A DNA stretch of 64,000 nucleotides from Marinobacter azerbaijanicus. Its GTDB lineage: Bacteria > Pseudomonadota > Gammaproteobacteria > Pseudomonadales > Oleiphilaceae. The stretch spans positions 538,508 through 602,507 of the forward strand of contig NZ_JASSVS010000003.1 in NCBI RefSeq assembly GCF_030250645.1. The letters run 5' to 3'. The notes beneath the pieces were generated by a model. The model had not been told where the DNA came from. It made no database searches and saw only the letters and a program-made list of their open reading frames with translations. Made by a program: the position numbers and the translations under genes. Positions 53,608 through 62,560 of this stretch are shown here, one piece after another; within the stretch, counting starts at the first letter, position 1; every line of letters begins with the position of its first letter.

Positions 53608-53633
53608 AGGGGAAGGCGGAACAGCTCCGGGGC

Positions 53634-55718
53634 TCAGAAACGGTATCTTGCAGATATCCCTGCCGCATGGATGACGTAATCCGGGCTTTGGAGACCAGCC
53701 GTCAGAACGTTATCTGTTGTGTCCGGGGCTACGCCATCGTTGAAAAAGTCTTGCTGCTGGTAGTGCTCAAGCCAGTAATCAAGCCGATAACTCCATCTGT
53801 CGGAAACGGAATACTCGCCGTAAATCCGGGTGCTGATTCGGTCAGCTTCCAGTTGGGGGAATCTCTGATCGGATGCCCGTGAATCAACCGATATATTCCC
53901 CCTTGACCGCGTATAGGCCAGATCGATTCCCAGTTCGAGGTGGGGAATCAGTTCCCTGGCCTGGACACCCCCTCCGAGCGTGTTGATGGTGTCATCATGC
54001 ATTGCAAACCAGTCTGGTCTGCCAAAGCTCTCGCTTCCGGCGATGTCTGACACGATGTTCTGGCGGCTAAAATAAACATAGGCGTTCAGGTTTTGTCCGG
54101 GAGACCAGGAGGCATCCAGCGTGACCATTCTGTCGACCGCGTTGGTCAGGCCAATCAGGGAGTTGTGATAATCGTCGTCAGCGTACACAGAGTTCAGTCC
54201 GAAGCTGAGTTGTTCACTGGCGTAGTAGTTGCCCGATATTCTGATTTCACGCCGATCACGGTCGGCAAGATTGAATTTCCGTAACAGCGGATTTTCCGGC
54301 GGAGCGACTGCCAGAGGATCATAGCTGCCATCAATGTCCCGATCCTCCCAGCCCAGGCGAAGCCGGAGCTCGACCCGCTCCCCGGGCCGGGTCCGCAGTT
54401 CGCCAAAATACAGATCCGTGTCTGTGGCATCCACTTCCTGGAAAGTAAACTCAGAACGCTCTATCCCATATCCTGTGCTTACGTCGGTGTTGTTGGTCAG
54501 ACGATAATCCGCACTGAGCTCACCGCCACTCTTTTCAAAACTGTAAGGGCGATTCTCCCGGAGTTCAGCCACGAAAAGATCGGTGTCTACCTGGCGGTAG
54601 CTGTCCACCGGCGTGTCGTTGTCCCGTTCATCAAAGAAGCCTTCCGCGTTAAGTGTCAGGCGGCGGGTGGCGTTTCCGGTCAGGCGCAGGCGGGCATTCA
54701 GCGTATTCACTTTCGCATCCAGATTCTGGCGTGGGAGGCCAACGGGGCCTATGTCCGGATTAATTGTCGCCGGAATGAACGAGTCATCCTGCTCAAGACG
54801 GCCCACCGCAATGTGCCCCGAGCCATTGAGCCAGCGCGTGGGGCGGAATGCCCCGGAAAGCATCAGTCGATTGAAGCTGTTATCCGGCGCTGCCGCTGAT
54901 CGGCCTCTTGGCGTATCGCCGGGAACAATAAAGGGATTGTCCCAGGTCAGGGACTGGTTATCGTTATCAAAAAATGAGCCGTGATAGGCCAGGCGAAGTT
55001 GCCAGAGGTTTGCCAGGTACCCGACCGAGAGGTCGAATCGGTGGGTAATATCATCCACGGGCTCGGGCAAAATGGCCGACCGCAACAGGAAACTCCCGCC
55101 CGTCAGCCGGGTGCCATCGCGCTCATCGGCTGTGTACTCGAAGTTATAGTCCCAGCGCTCTCCCTGGAAAAACTGCAGGCCGGTTGAAAGAGTTTTTCGT
55201 TCCAGCTCAATATCAATATTGCGCAAAGCGATGTCGAGGTCAGTCAGGTCTTTTGTCGTATCCCCCCGGGTCCAGCCGCCGGGGAGTGTCAGGCGTTCAG
55301 TGCCTGCTCCTGAGAACACGGTTTTTGCACTGTCGTACAGATGGTGCTCCCATTCCTGATACTCCAGGAAGTAGTCCACGGTTCCCTGTTTGCCTGCCCG
55401 GACTGCCGCATTTCGCGATCCAAGCCCCAGATTCCGGCCTTCCAGGGACCAGTAGGCCCCATCCTCATTGCGATCGATCACATCAATGGCGCCGTTGAGG
55501 AAAAAACCGTCCCGGTCAAATCCCCGATAGTCTGTAAATTCAGGCTCGTCGTCCTCCAGCCAGAGAATGCCGGCTTCCACATACCCCCTTGGTTCCCAGT
55601 CAAAAGCACAGGATTCGCATTCTTCAGTTGTACCGTCGGTTTCCGCCATCACGCCGCCAGGACTGATCGCCAGTGCAATCCCGAAAGGCAGGATCCATTG
55701 TGATTTTAGCGTCAGCAT
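53634..55718 (-). CDS. mtrB: MtrB/PioB-family outer-membrane beta-barrel
   Basis: 694 residues with signal peptide (to about GVMAE) and C-terminal aromatic residue (RYRF) typical of outer-membrane barrels. Alternating strands throughout, with many acidic turns. N-terminal CESC lies in the place of the CxxC seen in MtrB of Shewanella. It forms the porin sheath that lets the decaheme MtrA span the outer membrane. AGGAGGAC ribosome site, 30 bases after mtrA. Last gene of mtrC-mtrA-mtrB. Confidence 0.9.
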   Translation of the reverse strand: MLTLKSQWILPFGIALAISPGGVMAETDGTTEECESCAFDWEPRGYVEAGILWLEDDEPEFTDYRGFDRDGFFLNGAIDVIDRNEDGAYWSLEGRNLGLGSRNAAVRAGKQGTVDYFLEYQEWEHHLYDSAKTVFSGAGTERLTLPGGWTRGDTTKDLTDLDIALRNIDIELERKTLSTGLQFFQGERWDYNFEYTADERDGTRLTGGSFLLRSAILPEPVDDITHRFDLSVGYLANLWQLRLAYHGSFFDNDNQSLTWDNPFIVPGDTPRGRSAAAPDNSFNRLMLSGAFRPTRWLNGSGHIAVGRLEQDDSFIPATINPDIGPVGLPRQNLDAKVNTLNARLRLTGNATRRLTLNAEGFFDERDNDTPVDSYRQVDTDLFVAELRENRPYSFEKSGGELSADYRLTNNTDVSTGYGIERSEFTFQEVDATDTDLYFGELRTRPGERVELRLRLGWEDRDIDGSYDPLAVAPPENPLLRKFNLADRDRREIRISGNYYASEQLSFGLNSVYADDDYHNSLIGLTNAVDRMVTLDASWSPGQNLNAYVYFSRQNIVSDIAGSESFGRPDWFAMHDDTINTLGGGVQARELIPHLELGIDLAYTRSRGNISVDSRASDQRFPQLEADRISTRIYGEYSVSDRWSYRLDYWLEHYQQQDFFNDGVAPDTTDNVLTAGLQSPDYVIHAAGISARYRF

Positions 55719-55748
55719 GACTTTGTCCTCCTGTATCCCACCGCTGTG

Positions 55749-56756
55749 TCAACGGCTCAGGTTGGCTCCCGAAGGATGGTTGGAGCCATGCACTTTCGAA
55801 TGGCAGTTCAAACAGCTTCCACCAAGCAGGAACGCCGAGGCCCGCCCACCAGGCAAGTCGTCGGAGGTGCGGGCAATGCTGGGGTGACCGGCCCGGGAGT
55901 GGCAACTCTGACACAGCAGCGGAGGCCGTTGCTTCAGGAGCGCAGGATGGTTGGAACCATGGGGGCTGTGGCAGTTTGTGCAGTCATCGGCAACGGGGGC
56001 ATGCTCCCAGAGAAAGGGCCCGCGTTTGTCAGCATGACAGCTGTAGCAACTGTCATTCAGTGTGGGCTCTTTCAGCATGGCGGTGTTGAGAGAGCCGTGG
56101 GGCTGATGGCAGTCCGAGCACGCCATGTCGCCGAAACGCATCGGATGGGATGACATCTGGTGAGACTGAACCTGCACATTCCTGTGGCAGTCAGAGCAGA
56201 CTTCGGCTTCACGCCGGGCCACCGTGACCGGGTCTTCAGTGACATGCACCTGGTGACAGTCCGCGCAAGCTACGTCCTGTCGCTCATGGGTTCCGCCGTC
56301 CCAGTGCATGCGCTGATCGCGCTGGTGGCAGTCGAGACAGATACCGTTCTGTTTCTGTTTCGACCAGAGAGCATTGTCGCCGAAGGCAGGAATGGGCGGG
56401 CGCTCCTGATTAAAGCGGAGTCTCTTCCCGTGTTCAGCCCCGGGCCCATGACAGGATTCGCACTGGTGCTGTGCAAATGGCGTCCGTGCATCCCCTGGCA
56501 CTGCATGGGGTGTCTTGAAAATGTCCATAACAGGGACTTCGCCGTTTTCATCATGGCAGGCCAGACAGGTGTCAGCGCCTTCCGCGGTATATTCCAGGGA
56601 CAATTCCGTTTCGTCCTGCGCCATCACGTTAATACCACCAGAAAACAGGCCGAATAATACAATCACGCCGGCGAGTACCAATGGCGGGCGGTCGTTCTGT
56701 TTCCTGTTGCCGGTCCTGATCACGTCTGGCTCCTGTCTGGGATTTCTTCCGTGCAT
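55749..56756 (-). CDS. mtrA: Periplasmic decaheme cytochrome c, MtrA/DmsE family
   Basis: 335 residues with an N-terminal membrane/signal segment (VLAGVIVLFGLFSGG) and exactly ten CxxCH heme sites: CLACH, CESCH, CLDCH, CADCH, CSDCH twice, CYSCH, CTNCH, CQSCH, CLNCH. Length and heme number match DmsE/MtrA. Serves as the wire through the MtrB barrel. It starts 3 bases after the mtrC stop. Confidence 0.93.
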   Translation of the reverse strand: MHGRNPRQEPDVIRTGNRKQNDRPPLVLAGVIVLFGLFSGGINVMAQDETELSLEYTAEGADTCLACHDENGEVPVMDIFKTPHAVPGDARTPFAQHQCESCHGPGAEHGKRLRFNQERPPIPAFGDNALWSKQKQNGICLDCHQRDQRMHWDGGTHERQDVACADCHQVHVTEDPVTVARREAEVCSDCHRNVQVQSHQMSSHPMRFGDMACSDCHQPHGSLNTAMLKEPTLNDSCYSCHADKRGPFLWEHAPVADDCTNCHSPHGSNHPALLKQRPPLLCQSCHSRAGHPSIARTSDDLPGGRASAFLLGGSCLNCHSKVHGSNHPSGANLSR

Positions 56757-56759
56757 TGG

Positions 56760-59072
56760 TCAGTCGTCAAGATTGTGAGCCTTGCGAACGTCGGCAATGC
56801 TGCCAGGGCCGTGGCAAACGGCACAGCTTTCCTGATTGGCGGTGCCTGCCGGAACGCCGAAGCCACCGCCATTTTGCTCCATGTGGATCTGTGTAGTGCC
56901 ATCGTCATGGCAGGCAGAGCAGACCGACGCTGTTGCCGTTATAACCTCGTCGTCGCCCTGATCAAGCGCGGCTGCAAGTGTGATGAAATCACTGGTTCCA
57001 AAAGGCGAAGCGGTGGCCACTGTTGCCTGGGTATCGATGGTTGTACCGAGCACTCCTGCCGGCAAAGGTAATTCGAAGGTGCCATCGCCGTGGCAGGCCA
57101 TGCAGTCACCGGGGTCGCGAGGGTAACGCACGTCGCTGAAGTCATGGGGGGTGTTGCCGAAACCATAGACAATCAGATCACCGGAGCGTTTGTCAGCACC
57201 ATGGATTGCATGGATCATCCGCTTGAAATCAATGGGCGACTCTTCAGCGCCATCCACGGCGTTCTGATTGGTTTCGTCGTCACTACCATCCGGGTCTGCC
57301 GGGCGCTGGGCAAGGTCGGTGGCGCGAGGGTTATGGCACATGACACACAGCTGGACATTATCCGTCCGGTTGGAGCCATGGAGCGAGAGCCCGTCATTTT
57401 CGCCATGACAATTCTGGCAGCTGGCCAGCTCAACAACTTCGCGGCGCGCCTGGGCCTCGGTGTCCGTAATGGGGAAATAGTCCACGGCGCCAGTCACCTT
57501 GACGGCTACGTCATAGGTGCCGTCACCATCGGGATCAGCAGCCGGGTGGCCTTCAATGGCAACTGCGCCCGAGCCGGTTACATCCGACGGTATGGCGACG
57601 GGGGAATTCACTGTGAATATGCCATTGCCGTTGGCGGTAGGGGCAGCGAGAGCATTGATTGAAACGACCTTGCCGGGCGCACTTTCACTTCCCTCATTGG
57701 TGTAGTCACCGGTGTCCCATGCCAGAATCACCGCTAGCCGGCTCTGGCTGCTGGTGAATTCCGGATCATTCTCCAGATCATAGGGTTCATCATTGTTGGT
57801 CGGGTCTGTGACTGAAAAACGGATGCTTGGCTGTTCATCCGGCCCGGTATTGATTACCTCAAGGATGTTGTAGCTGAACCGGCTGGCGGCAACCTTCGCC
57901 GGAATGGCATGGGATTCCAGCACGGATCCGGCAATTTTGTTCTCTGCGTGGCAAACCGAACATTCGCTGTTGTCTGTGACGACTCCACCGGGGTGGCCGC
58001 CCGCCATACCCGCGCTGAAATCGACGTCGTCATGGCAGGAGCCACAGGATGCAATGGTCGGGCGAGTGACAATATTGCTGGCGTCCGGTGTTGCCGCATC
58101 GGCAGGGTCATGGCATTTAACGCAGGTCTGCGGGCTTTGGGGAAAGGCGACATCGGAGAAGTCATGCCGGGAATCCCGGAACCCGTAAATGACATATTCG
58201 CCGCCGCTTTCAACGCTCGGCAATTGCTCGCCCATGTGGATTTTATGGGTCAGCACGCGGAAATCCAGGCTGTTACCACTGTTGGCGTCTGTGCTGCCAG
58301 GATTATGGCATGTCACACAAAGGTCCACGTCCTGGCGGCCATTACCATGCATGCGTAACTCCCCATGGCAGGAATCGCAGGACGCCTGCGCGACAATTTT
58401 CCGTGTGGGTATGTTATCAGTCAGGCCGCTGGACGGCTGAAAGGTGAAAACGGCATTGGTCAATGGCAACGATTCACCAAGAAAGCTTCCCCGGATTTCG
58501 AGCCCCACTCGGTGCGTCAGGTCAGGCTCAAAAGCTACTGTGACTGGATCCGTAATGGAGTCCAGGTCAGCGGCGAACGTATATTCGTAGGTGCCATCGC
58601 CATTGTTGACCAGGGTGCCGTCACTTTCCGTTATGGCCTGAACGGCATCCTCGGTTCCCGGGCCGACACCGGTTGGTTCTATTTTGTTCAAGTAGCTCTG
58701 CCAGTGGTCGCTGTCTCCCCCCGTACCCGGTACCAGCTTGGCAATGGTAAAAGACGGTTGCCCCTGGGCTAACTGGTCGAACGGAAATCCGAACTGGTCT
58801 GTGGCCTCAAACTTGACCACGGGCGCACTATTGATGGTGACGTCGGTTATACGGATCTGGAGTTCTTCGGGAACCTGGTTATAGGATCCGGGAGAACCGG
58901 GGGGGCCGGAAGGCCCTGCCGGGCCGATGTCTCCGGTGTCGCCCTCGCAACCGGCAAGAACGAGAAGAAAGATGAATCCCCAGAGCAATCCCCCCGTTCG
59001 TGCGATAGCGCGAAACGACTGGTTGACTGGCACGCAAGGTTTACAGGTTTTTGTTCCCCTGGCCATGCTCAT
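56760..59072 (-). CDS. mtrC: OmcA/MtrC-family surface decaheme lipoprotein
   Basis: 770 residues. After an N-terminal segment, lipobox LLVLAGC, then a short collagen-like Gly-Pro tract (GPAGPSGPPGSPGS) before the beta-domain. Ten CxxCH sites in two groups of five, as in MtrC: CDSCH, CVTCH, CVKCH, CGSCH, CSVCH then CQNCH, CVMCH, CMACH, CSACH, CAVCH. Predicted cell-surface terminal reductase or oxidase for minerals or electrodes. Start taken at 59072 after AAGGAGAC; 59066 is an alternative. Confidence 0.93.
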   Translation of the reverse strand: MSMARGTKTCKPCVPVNQSFRAIARTGGLLWGFIFLLVLAGCEGDTGDIGPAGPSGPPGSPGSYNQVPEELQIRITDVTINSAPVVKFEATDQFGFPFDQLAQGQPSFTIAKLVPGTGGDSDHWQSYLNKIEPTGVGPGTEDAVQAITESDGTLVNNGDGTYEYTFAADLDSITDPVTVAFEPDLTHRVGLEIRGSFLGESLPLTNAVFTFQPSSGLTDNIPTRKIVAQASCDSCHGELRMHGNGRQDVDLCVTCHNPGSTDANSGNSLDFRVLTHKIHMGEQLPSVESGGEYVIYGFRDSRHDFSDVAFPQSPQTCVKCHDPADAATPDASNIVTRPTIASCGSCHDDVDFSAGMAGGHPGGVVTDNSECSVCHAENKIAGSVLESHAIPAKVAASRFSYNILEVINTGPDEQPSIRFSVTDPTNNDEPYDLENDPEFTSSQSRLAVILAWDTGDYTNEGSESAPGKVVSINALAAPTANGNGIFTVNSPVAIPSDVTGSGAVAIEGHPAADPDGDGTYDVAVKVTGAVDYFPITDTEAQARREVVELASCQNCHGENDGLSLHGSNRTDNVQLCVMCHNPRATDLAQRPADPDGSDDETNQNAVDGAEESPIDFKRMIHAIHGADKRSGDLIVYGFGNTPHDFSDVRYPRDPGDCMACHGDGTFELPLPAGVLGTTIDTQATVATASPFGTSDFITLAAALDQGDDEVITATASVCSACHDDGTTQIHMEQNGGGFGVPAGTANQESCAVCHGPGSIADVRKAHNLDD

Positions 59073-59404
59073 TGTCTCCTTGCCGGAAATACCACCGGAC
59101 CCGGTGGTCAATTTCATGCTTATAAAATAAGACTATTGCTGTCGGGTAGATCCCGTCATCTTTCGGCAGGGGCTACCTGATTAAAAGTAGTTCCTCTGGC
59201 GGGATAGTTGCACATTGATTTTCAATAAACCTGGTTATTATTTGACCTGTGTCAAAGTCAATTCAATACTCAAGATGCTAGTAATTGAAATACCCGGGAT
59301 GGGCGAGCAGGCTAAAGGTAAAACAATCCCAACAATAATCCGGTGTGGTTGATTTCAAGCACGCAGTCACCACGGAACCTATGTCCTATGTAAAGGAGCT
59401 CGCG
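59073..59404. promoter_or_regulatory. Divergent mtr promoter region with FNR/DNR-like box
   Basis: 332 bases between mtrC (leftward) and the diheme cytochrome (rightward), no gene. At 59241-59256 TTTGAC-CTGT-GTCAAA is a perfect palindrome of the FNR/DNR/CRP-superfamily half-site type (TTGAC-N4-GTCAA). An extended -10 TGC-TAGTAAT at 59276-59285 puts the box near -41.5 from a start around 59290, the class II activator position. A weaker TTGAT-N4-AATAA at 59215 may serve mtrC. Suggests anaerobic or nitric-oxide-linked control. Confidence 0.55.
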
Positions 59405-60022
59405 ATGCATTCAACTACTTCTCTTTTTCTGGCCACCCTGGTCGCTCTTGCCATGAGCGCAGGTGTATTTGCCAAGGCCCCGCCAGCAGCCGAAGACTGC
59501 GCAAGCTGTCATAACAAAGACGGTATCAGCGAAGACGAAGACATTCCCATCATCGCCGGCGCGTCCGCCTTCTTTCTGGAAAATCAGATGTTTATTTTCA
59601 AGGAGGGAGCCCGCCCCTGTGCAAAGGAAGAGTTCGGTGAGGAGGAACATGACGGTATTGCCGAGGATCACTGCGACCTGGCGAAAGCGCTAAGCGAGGA
59701 GGAGATTACCGAGCTTGCCGCCTACTTCGCCGAACAACCCTTCAAGAGTGCCGACCAGACCGTTGATGAAGAGCTCGCGGGCATGGGGGCACAGATCCAC
59801 GAACAACGTTGCGAAAAATGCCATTCCGACAGCGGCAGCCTGGCGCTGGATGACGCCGGCATCCTGGCCGGTCAGTGGAAGGCCTACCTGGCGCGCACCA
59901 TGCAGGATTACAAGAACGGTGACCGCTGGCAACCAGAGAAAATGCAGCCTGCGATGGAAGCCCTGAGCGAAAAAGATATCCAGGCCTTGGCTGAGTACTA
60001 CGCCAGAGAAGGTAAGAAATAG
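59405..60022 (+). CDS. Periplasmic diheme cytochrome c (c4/class I type)
   Basis: 205 residues, signal peptide to about VFAK. Two heme sites, CASCH near residue 31 and CEKCH near 140, each in a class I cytochrome c-like half; candidate Met ligands lie in each half (ENQMFIF, EKMQPAM). It may shuttle electrons between the inner-membrane tetraheme protein and the Mtr conduit or a terminal oxidase. GGAGCTC ribosome site before the ATG at 59405. The NapC-like gene follows 59 bases later. Confidence 0.87.
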   Translation: MHSTTSLFLATLVALAMSAGVFAKAPPAAEDCASCHNKDGISEDEDIPIIAGASAFFLENQMFIFKEGARPCAKEEFGEEEHDGIAEDHCDLAKALSEEEITELAAYFAEQPFKSADQTVDEELAGMGAQIHEQRCEKCHSDSGSLALDDAGILAGQWKAYLARTMQDYKNGDRWQPEKMQPAMEALSEKDIQALAEYYAREGKK

Positions 60023-60081
60023 ACCGATGGTGATCCATGCCGGGTCACGTCGACAGCCTACCATTCTGAAGGAGCGGGGCC

Positions 60082-60693
60082 ATGGCAGCGGGAAAACATT
60101 CGGATCCGGAACACAAGGGCTGGTGGCAACGTCTCTGGCAGTGGCCGAAAACAAAATACCTGCTGTGGATTCCTGCGGGCGGCTTTGTAATGTTGCTCAC
60201 AGGAGCCATCCTTCTCGGTGGCGTCAATTTCGCCATGGAGGAAACAAACACCCTGGAGTTCTGTACTTCGTGTCATGAAATGAATGCATTTGTTTATCCA
60301 GAGTATGAGCAAAGCGCCCATTTTTCCAATCAGAGTGGTGTTCGGGCGGTATGCTCCGACTGTCACGTTCCAAAGGACTGGTGGGGCAAGGTCGTTCGCA
60401 AGACAGAAGCGACGTTTAACGAAATCCCCTCATGGATTACCGGGAAGATTGACACGCCTGAAAAGTTCGAGGCCCACCGCAGGGAAATGGCGGAGTCGGT
60501 ATGGGCAAAAATGCGGGCAAGCAACTCGGCCACCTGCCGCAGTTGCCATAGCTACGAGGCGATGGCTCTGAGCATGCAGGACCGTTATGCCAAGCGCAGG
60601 CACTCGAGGGAATATCGCGAGGCGACGGATAAAACCTGCATTGACTGTCACCAGGGCATCGCCCATAACCTTCCTGAGGTTACCGCAGAATAG
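60082..60693 (+). CDS. NapC/NirT/CymA-type membrane tetraheme cytochrome c
   Basis: 203 residues. One N-terminal membrane helix (LLWIPAGGFVMLLTGAILLGG), then four CxxCH sites: CTSCH, CSDCH, CRSCH, CIDCH. Oxidises quinol and passes electrons to periplasmic partners, the CymA role in Mtr pathways. Divergent neighbour mtrCAB gives the obvious partner. GGAGCGGGG precedes the ATG. Confidence 0.92.
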   Translation: MAAGKHSDPEHKGWWQRLWQWPKTKYLLWIPAGGFVMLLTGAILLGGVNFAMEETNTLEFCTSCHEMNAFVYPEYEQSAHFSNQSGVRAVCSDCHVPKDWWGKVVRKTEATFNEIPSWITGKIDTPEKFEAHRREMAESVWAKMRASNSATCRSCHSYEAMALSMQDRYAKRRHSREYREATDKTCIDCHQGIAHNLPEVTAE

Positions 60694-60704
60694 GCGGCTT
60701 TCAC

Positions 60705-61097
60705 CCAGCCGGCCATATACCGGCCAGTGGCTTCCATGAATGGACCGGTGGGAAAGGGCACAAACAGTGCTATAACATCCACCCTGTCAACAGCGCCATT
60801 GCCTTTGCGGGTCTCTGCGAGCTGTGGGACTTTCAGGGTGAGGTTGTGCCATCGTTCACCATCATTACACTGCCGCCACATCCCCGGTTCAGCCACATTC
60901 ATCCGAAAAGTATTCCCCTGATGCTTAAAGCGGAAGATTTCGATATGTGGCTGGACCCGCACCTGACCAACACCGACCCGCTGCAACATCTGCTCGGAAC
61001 CCGGATCAGGGAGCCTTTGCTGGTGGAGCCGGTAAAGTCGCCCGGGAGCCTGGAGAAGGCGGGGCCGGGGGAGGAGATTGCAGCGGACGAGTTGTGA
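60705..61097 (+). pseudogene. 5-prime-truncated SOS response-associated peptidase (YedK/HMCES) remnant
   Basis: Open frame from about 60705 to TGA at 61095 encodes the last two thirds of a YedK protein: HIPASGFHEW (family motif IPASGFYEW), then FAGLCELW, PSFTIITLPPHP, SHIHPKSIPLML and RIREPLLVEPVKSP. The N-terminus with the catalytic Cys2 and the first ~100 residues is missing and no start precedes it; the frame simply runs out of the NapC-like gene 3-prime end. So it cannot make an active enzyme. The deletion boundary probably marks an old recombination event. Confidence 0.8.
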
Positions 61098-61163
61098 TTC
61101 AGAGTGGGACACAGGCATAAAAAAACGGTTGGTTGGTGGAGACGGCGGGAGGGTTTTGTCTCT

Positions 61164-61568
61164 CTATCGGGTCCAGTTCTCAATGGTCACGTCAGGGTAA
61201 CGGTTAAAGTCATCCTCGTTGTTTGTAACCAGAACCGCACCCAGGGCGACCGCGTGACTCGCTATCAGTTTATCCAGTGCGTCCTTGCGGCGTTGATCAC
61301 GGGGAATACCTGCCCTCAGCCGGCCATAAGCAATGGCTGCATTGTCGTCGAAGGGGGCAACCACCAGGTCTGCCCGTAGTCGCTCCAGGGCCTTCTCGTT
61401 CTGCTCCTGGTTCTCTGGCTTGCATTCAATACCGTACTGCAACTCGGCCAAGGTAATGGCAGAGATGGCCACATCGCCATAGAAACACTGTTCAAACCGC
61501 TCTTTCGCCGCGGGGACCTCATGCTTCATCAGGTAAATACAGATATTCGTGTCCAGCAGGTACTTCAT
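61164..61568 (-). CDS. vapC: VapC toxin, PIN-domain ribonuclease
   Basis: 134 residues. PIN acidic residues: Asp in YLLDTNICIYLM, Glu in TLAELQYGIE, Asp in KDALDKLIASHA and NNEDDF. Cuts RNA (tRNA-fMet or similar in relatives). It overlaps the end of the antitoxin gene (ATGA), the classic arrangement. Confidence 0.93.
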   Translation of the reverse strand: MKYLLDTNICIYLMKHEVPAAKERFEQCFYGDVAISAITLAELQYGIECKPENQEQNEKALERLRADLVVAPFDDNAAIAYGRLRAGIPRDQRRKDALDKLIASHAVALGAVLVTNNEDDFNRYPDVTIENWTR

Positions 61569-61795
61569 AGTCCCTCACGCTCCTGGTCTTCCTCGCCTTC
61601 CCGATCCTCCATGAAATCAGCTGAAAAGCCGTGGAACTTGTCGGCGAGCCCGGTCAAACGACGTGCTGGCCGAATACGGATTTCGTCACCGACACGTTCA
61701 ACAGTCAGCTCCACATCCGGGCGGTCGTAAGCCATATCTGCGGGAATGCGCACAGCCCAGGAGTTGCCGGACTTGAAGATTCTTGTGGTTGCCAT
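61565..61795 (-). CDS. vapB: VapB antitoxin, AbrB-like
   Basis: 76 residues. AbrB/SpoVT DNA-binding fold: TTRIFKSGNSWAVRIPADM. The C-terminal acidic tail (FMEDREGEEDQE) masks the toxin. Binds its own promoter; a palindromic pair of GTATATAC units lies 31 bases upstream. Confidence 0.92.
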   Translation of the reverse strand: MATTRIFKSGNSWAVRIPADMAYDRPDVELTVERVGDEIRIRPARRLTGLADKFHGFSADFMEDREGEEDQEREGL

Positions 61796-61825
61796 GGTGC
61801 TACCTCCACGATCATTTTTACCAAG

Positions 61826-61842
61826 GTATATACAGTATATAC
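61826..61842. promoter_or_regulatory. vapBC operator palindrome
   Basis: GTATATACAGTATATAC: two copies of the self-complementary GTATATAC separated by one base, forming a larger palindrome just upstream of vapB. Probably the autoregulatory site over the promoter. Confidence 0.55.
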
Positions 61843-61923
61843 AATCTGTTTTGAGGTGTGAACTCCGGAAAAAGGTAGGGATGCCAAACGCCGTAAACGC
61901 TGCCTGGAACAGTCGCCGACTTT

Positions 61924-62472
61924 ATGGGCGACCCTGTTGCCAAGGCAGTAAAGCCGGCAGCATTCCTGGCATACGGTGCCCACAAGATCCAGAACCTTCT
62001 CAAAACCATCGAGGATTTCAGTCAGAATCCACACGTTCATCTACTTACCCGGATCTGCCTGGCAACCGGTGCCAGGTGGGGAGAAGCAGAAAATCTGCAG
62101 CTACGTCACGTCCAGGAAGGAAAGCTCACGTTCGTGAACACTAAAAGCGGGAAATCCAGGTCTGTGCCGGTAGCACCTGAGCTATTCGAAGAAATCCAGG
62201 AGCACCTGAAGCAACACGAAAGTTTCAGCTTCTCGCTCTCTGCATTTCGCCGTGCCTTGGATAAGTCGGGAATTCAGCTTCCAGCAGGGCAGTCTGCGCA
62301 TGTGCTGCGACACACCTTTGCCAGTCACTTTGTCATGAACGGCGGTGATACTCTCACTCTTCAAAAGATCTTGGGGCACTCCACGATAACAATGAGGGTG
62401 CGATATTAGCACCTCTCGCCGGATCACCTCAGGGATGCGGTTTCTAAAAGTCCGTTGAACGAATTTTTGTAA
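61924..62472 (+). pseudogene. Tyrosine recombinase (integrase) remnant, truncated and with a nonsense codon
   Basis: C-terminal catalytic half of a phage-type integrase: Arg in LATGARWGEAENL, Lys in TKSGKSRSV, His-x-x-Arg in HVLRHTFASHF, His in LGHSTITM and the Tyr of MRVRY. Right after that Tyr a TAG (62407-62409) interrupts; the same frame goes on with HLSPDHLRDAVSKSP to TAA at 62470. The expected codon is Ala or Ser (RYAHLSPDHL). The N-terminal core-binding half is missing; TAA at 61894 closes the frame upstream. Dead on both counts. Confidence 0.82.
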
Positions 62473-62511
62473 CTTAACTTGAAAAACTTTCGGTTCTACT
62501 CTTTAATTACC

Positions 62512-62537
62512 AGCCACCGGGCGGCCACCCGGTGGCT
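62512..62537. repeat. 10-bp inverted repeat hairpin
   Basis: AGCCACCGGG and CCCGGTGGCT pair perfectly around a six-base loop, between the integrase remnant and the small-protein operon. It lies 24 bases past the small-gene stop and has no T run; may stop transcription of that operon or be an attachment-site remnant. Confidence 0.5.
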
Positions 62538-62560
62538 AAGTAACTCCTTACAAAGTTGCT

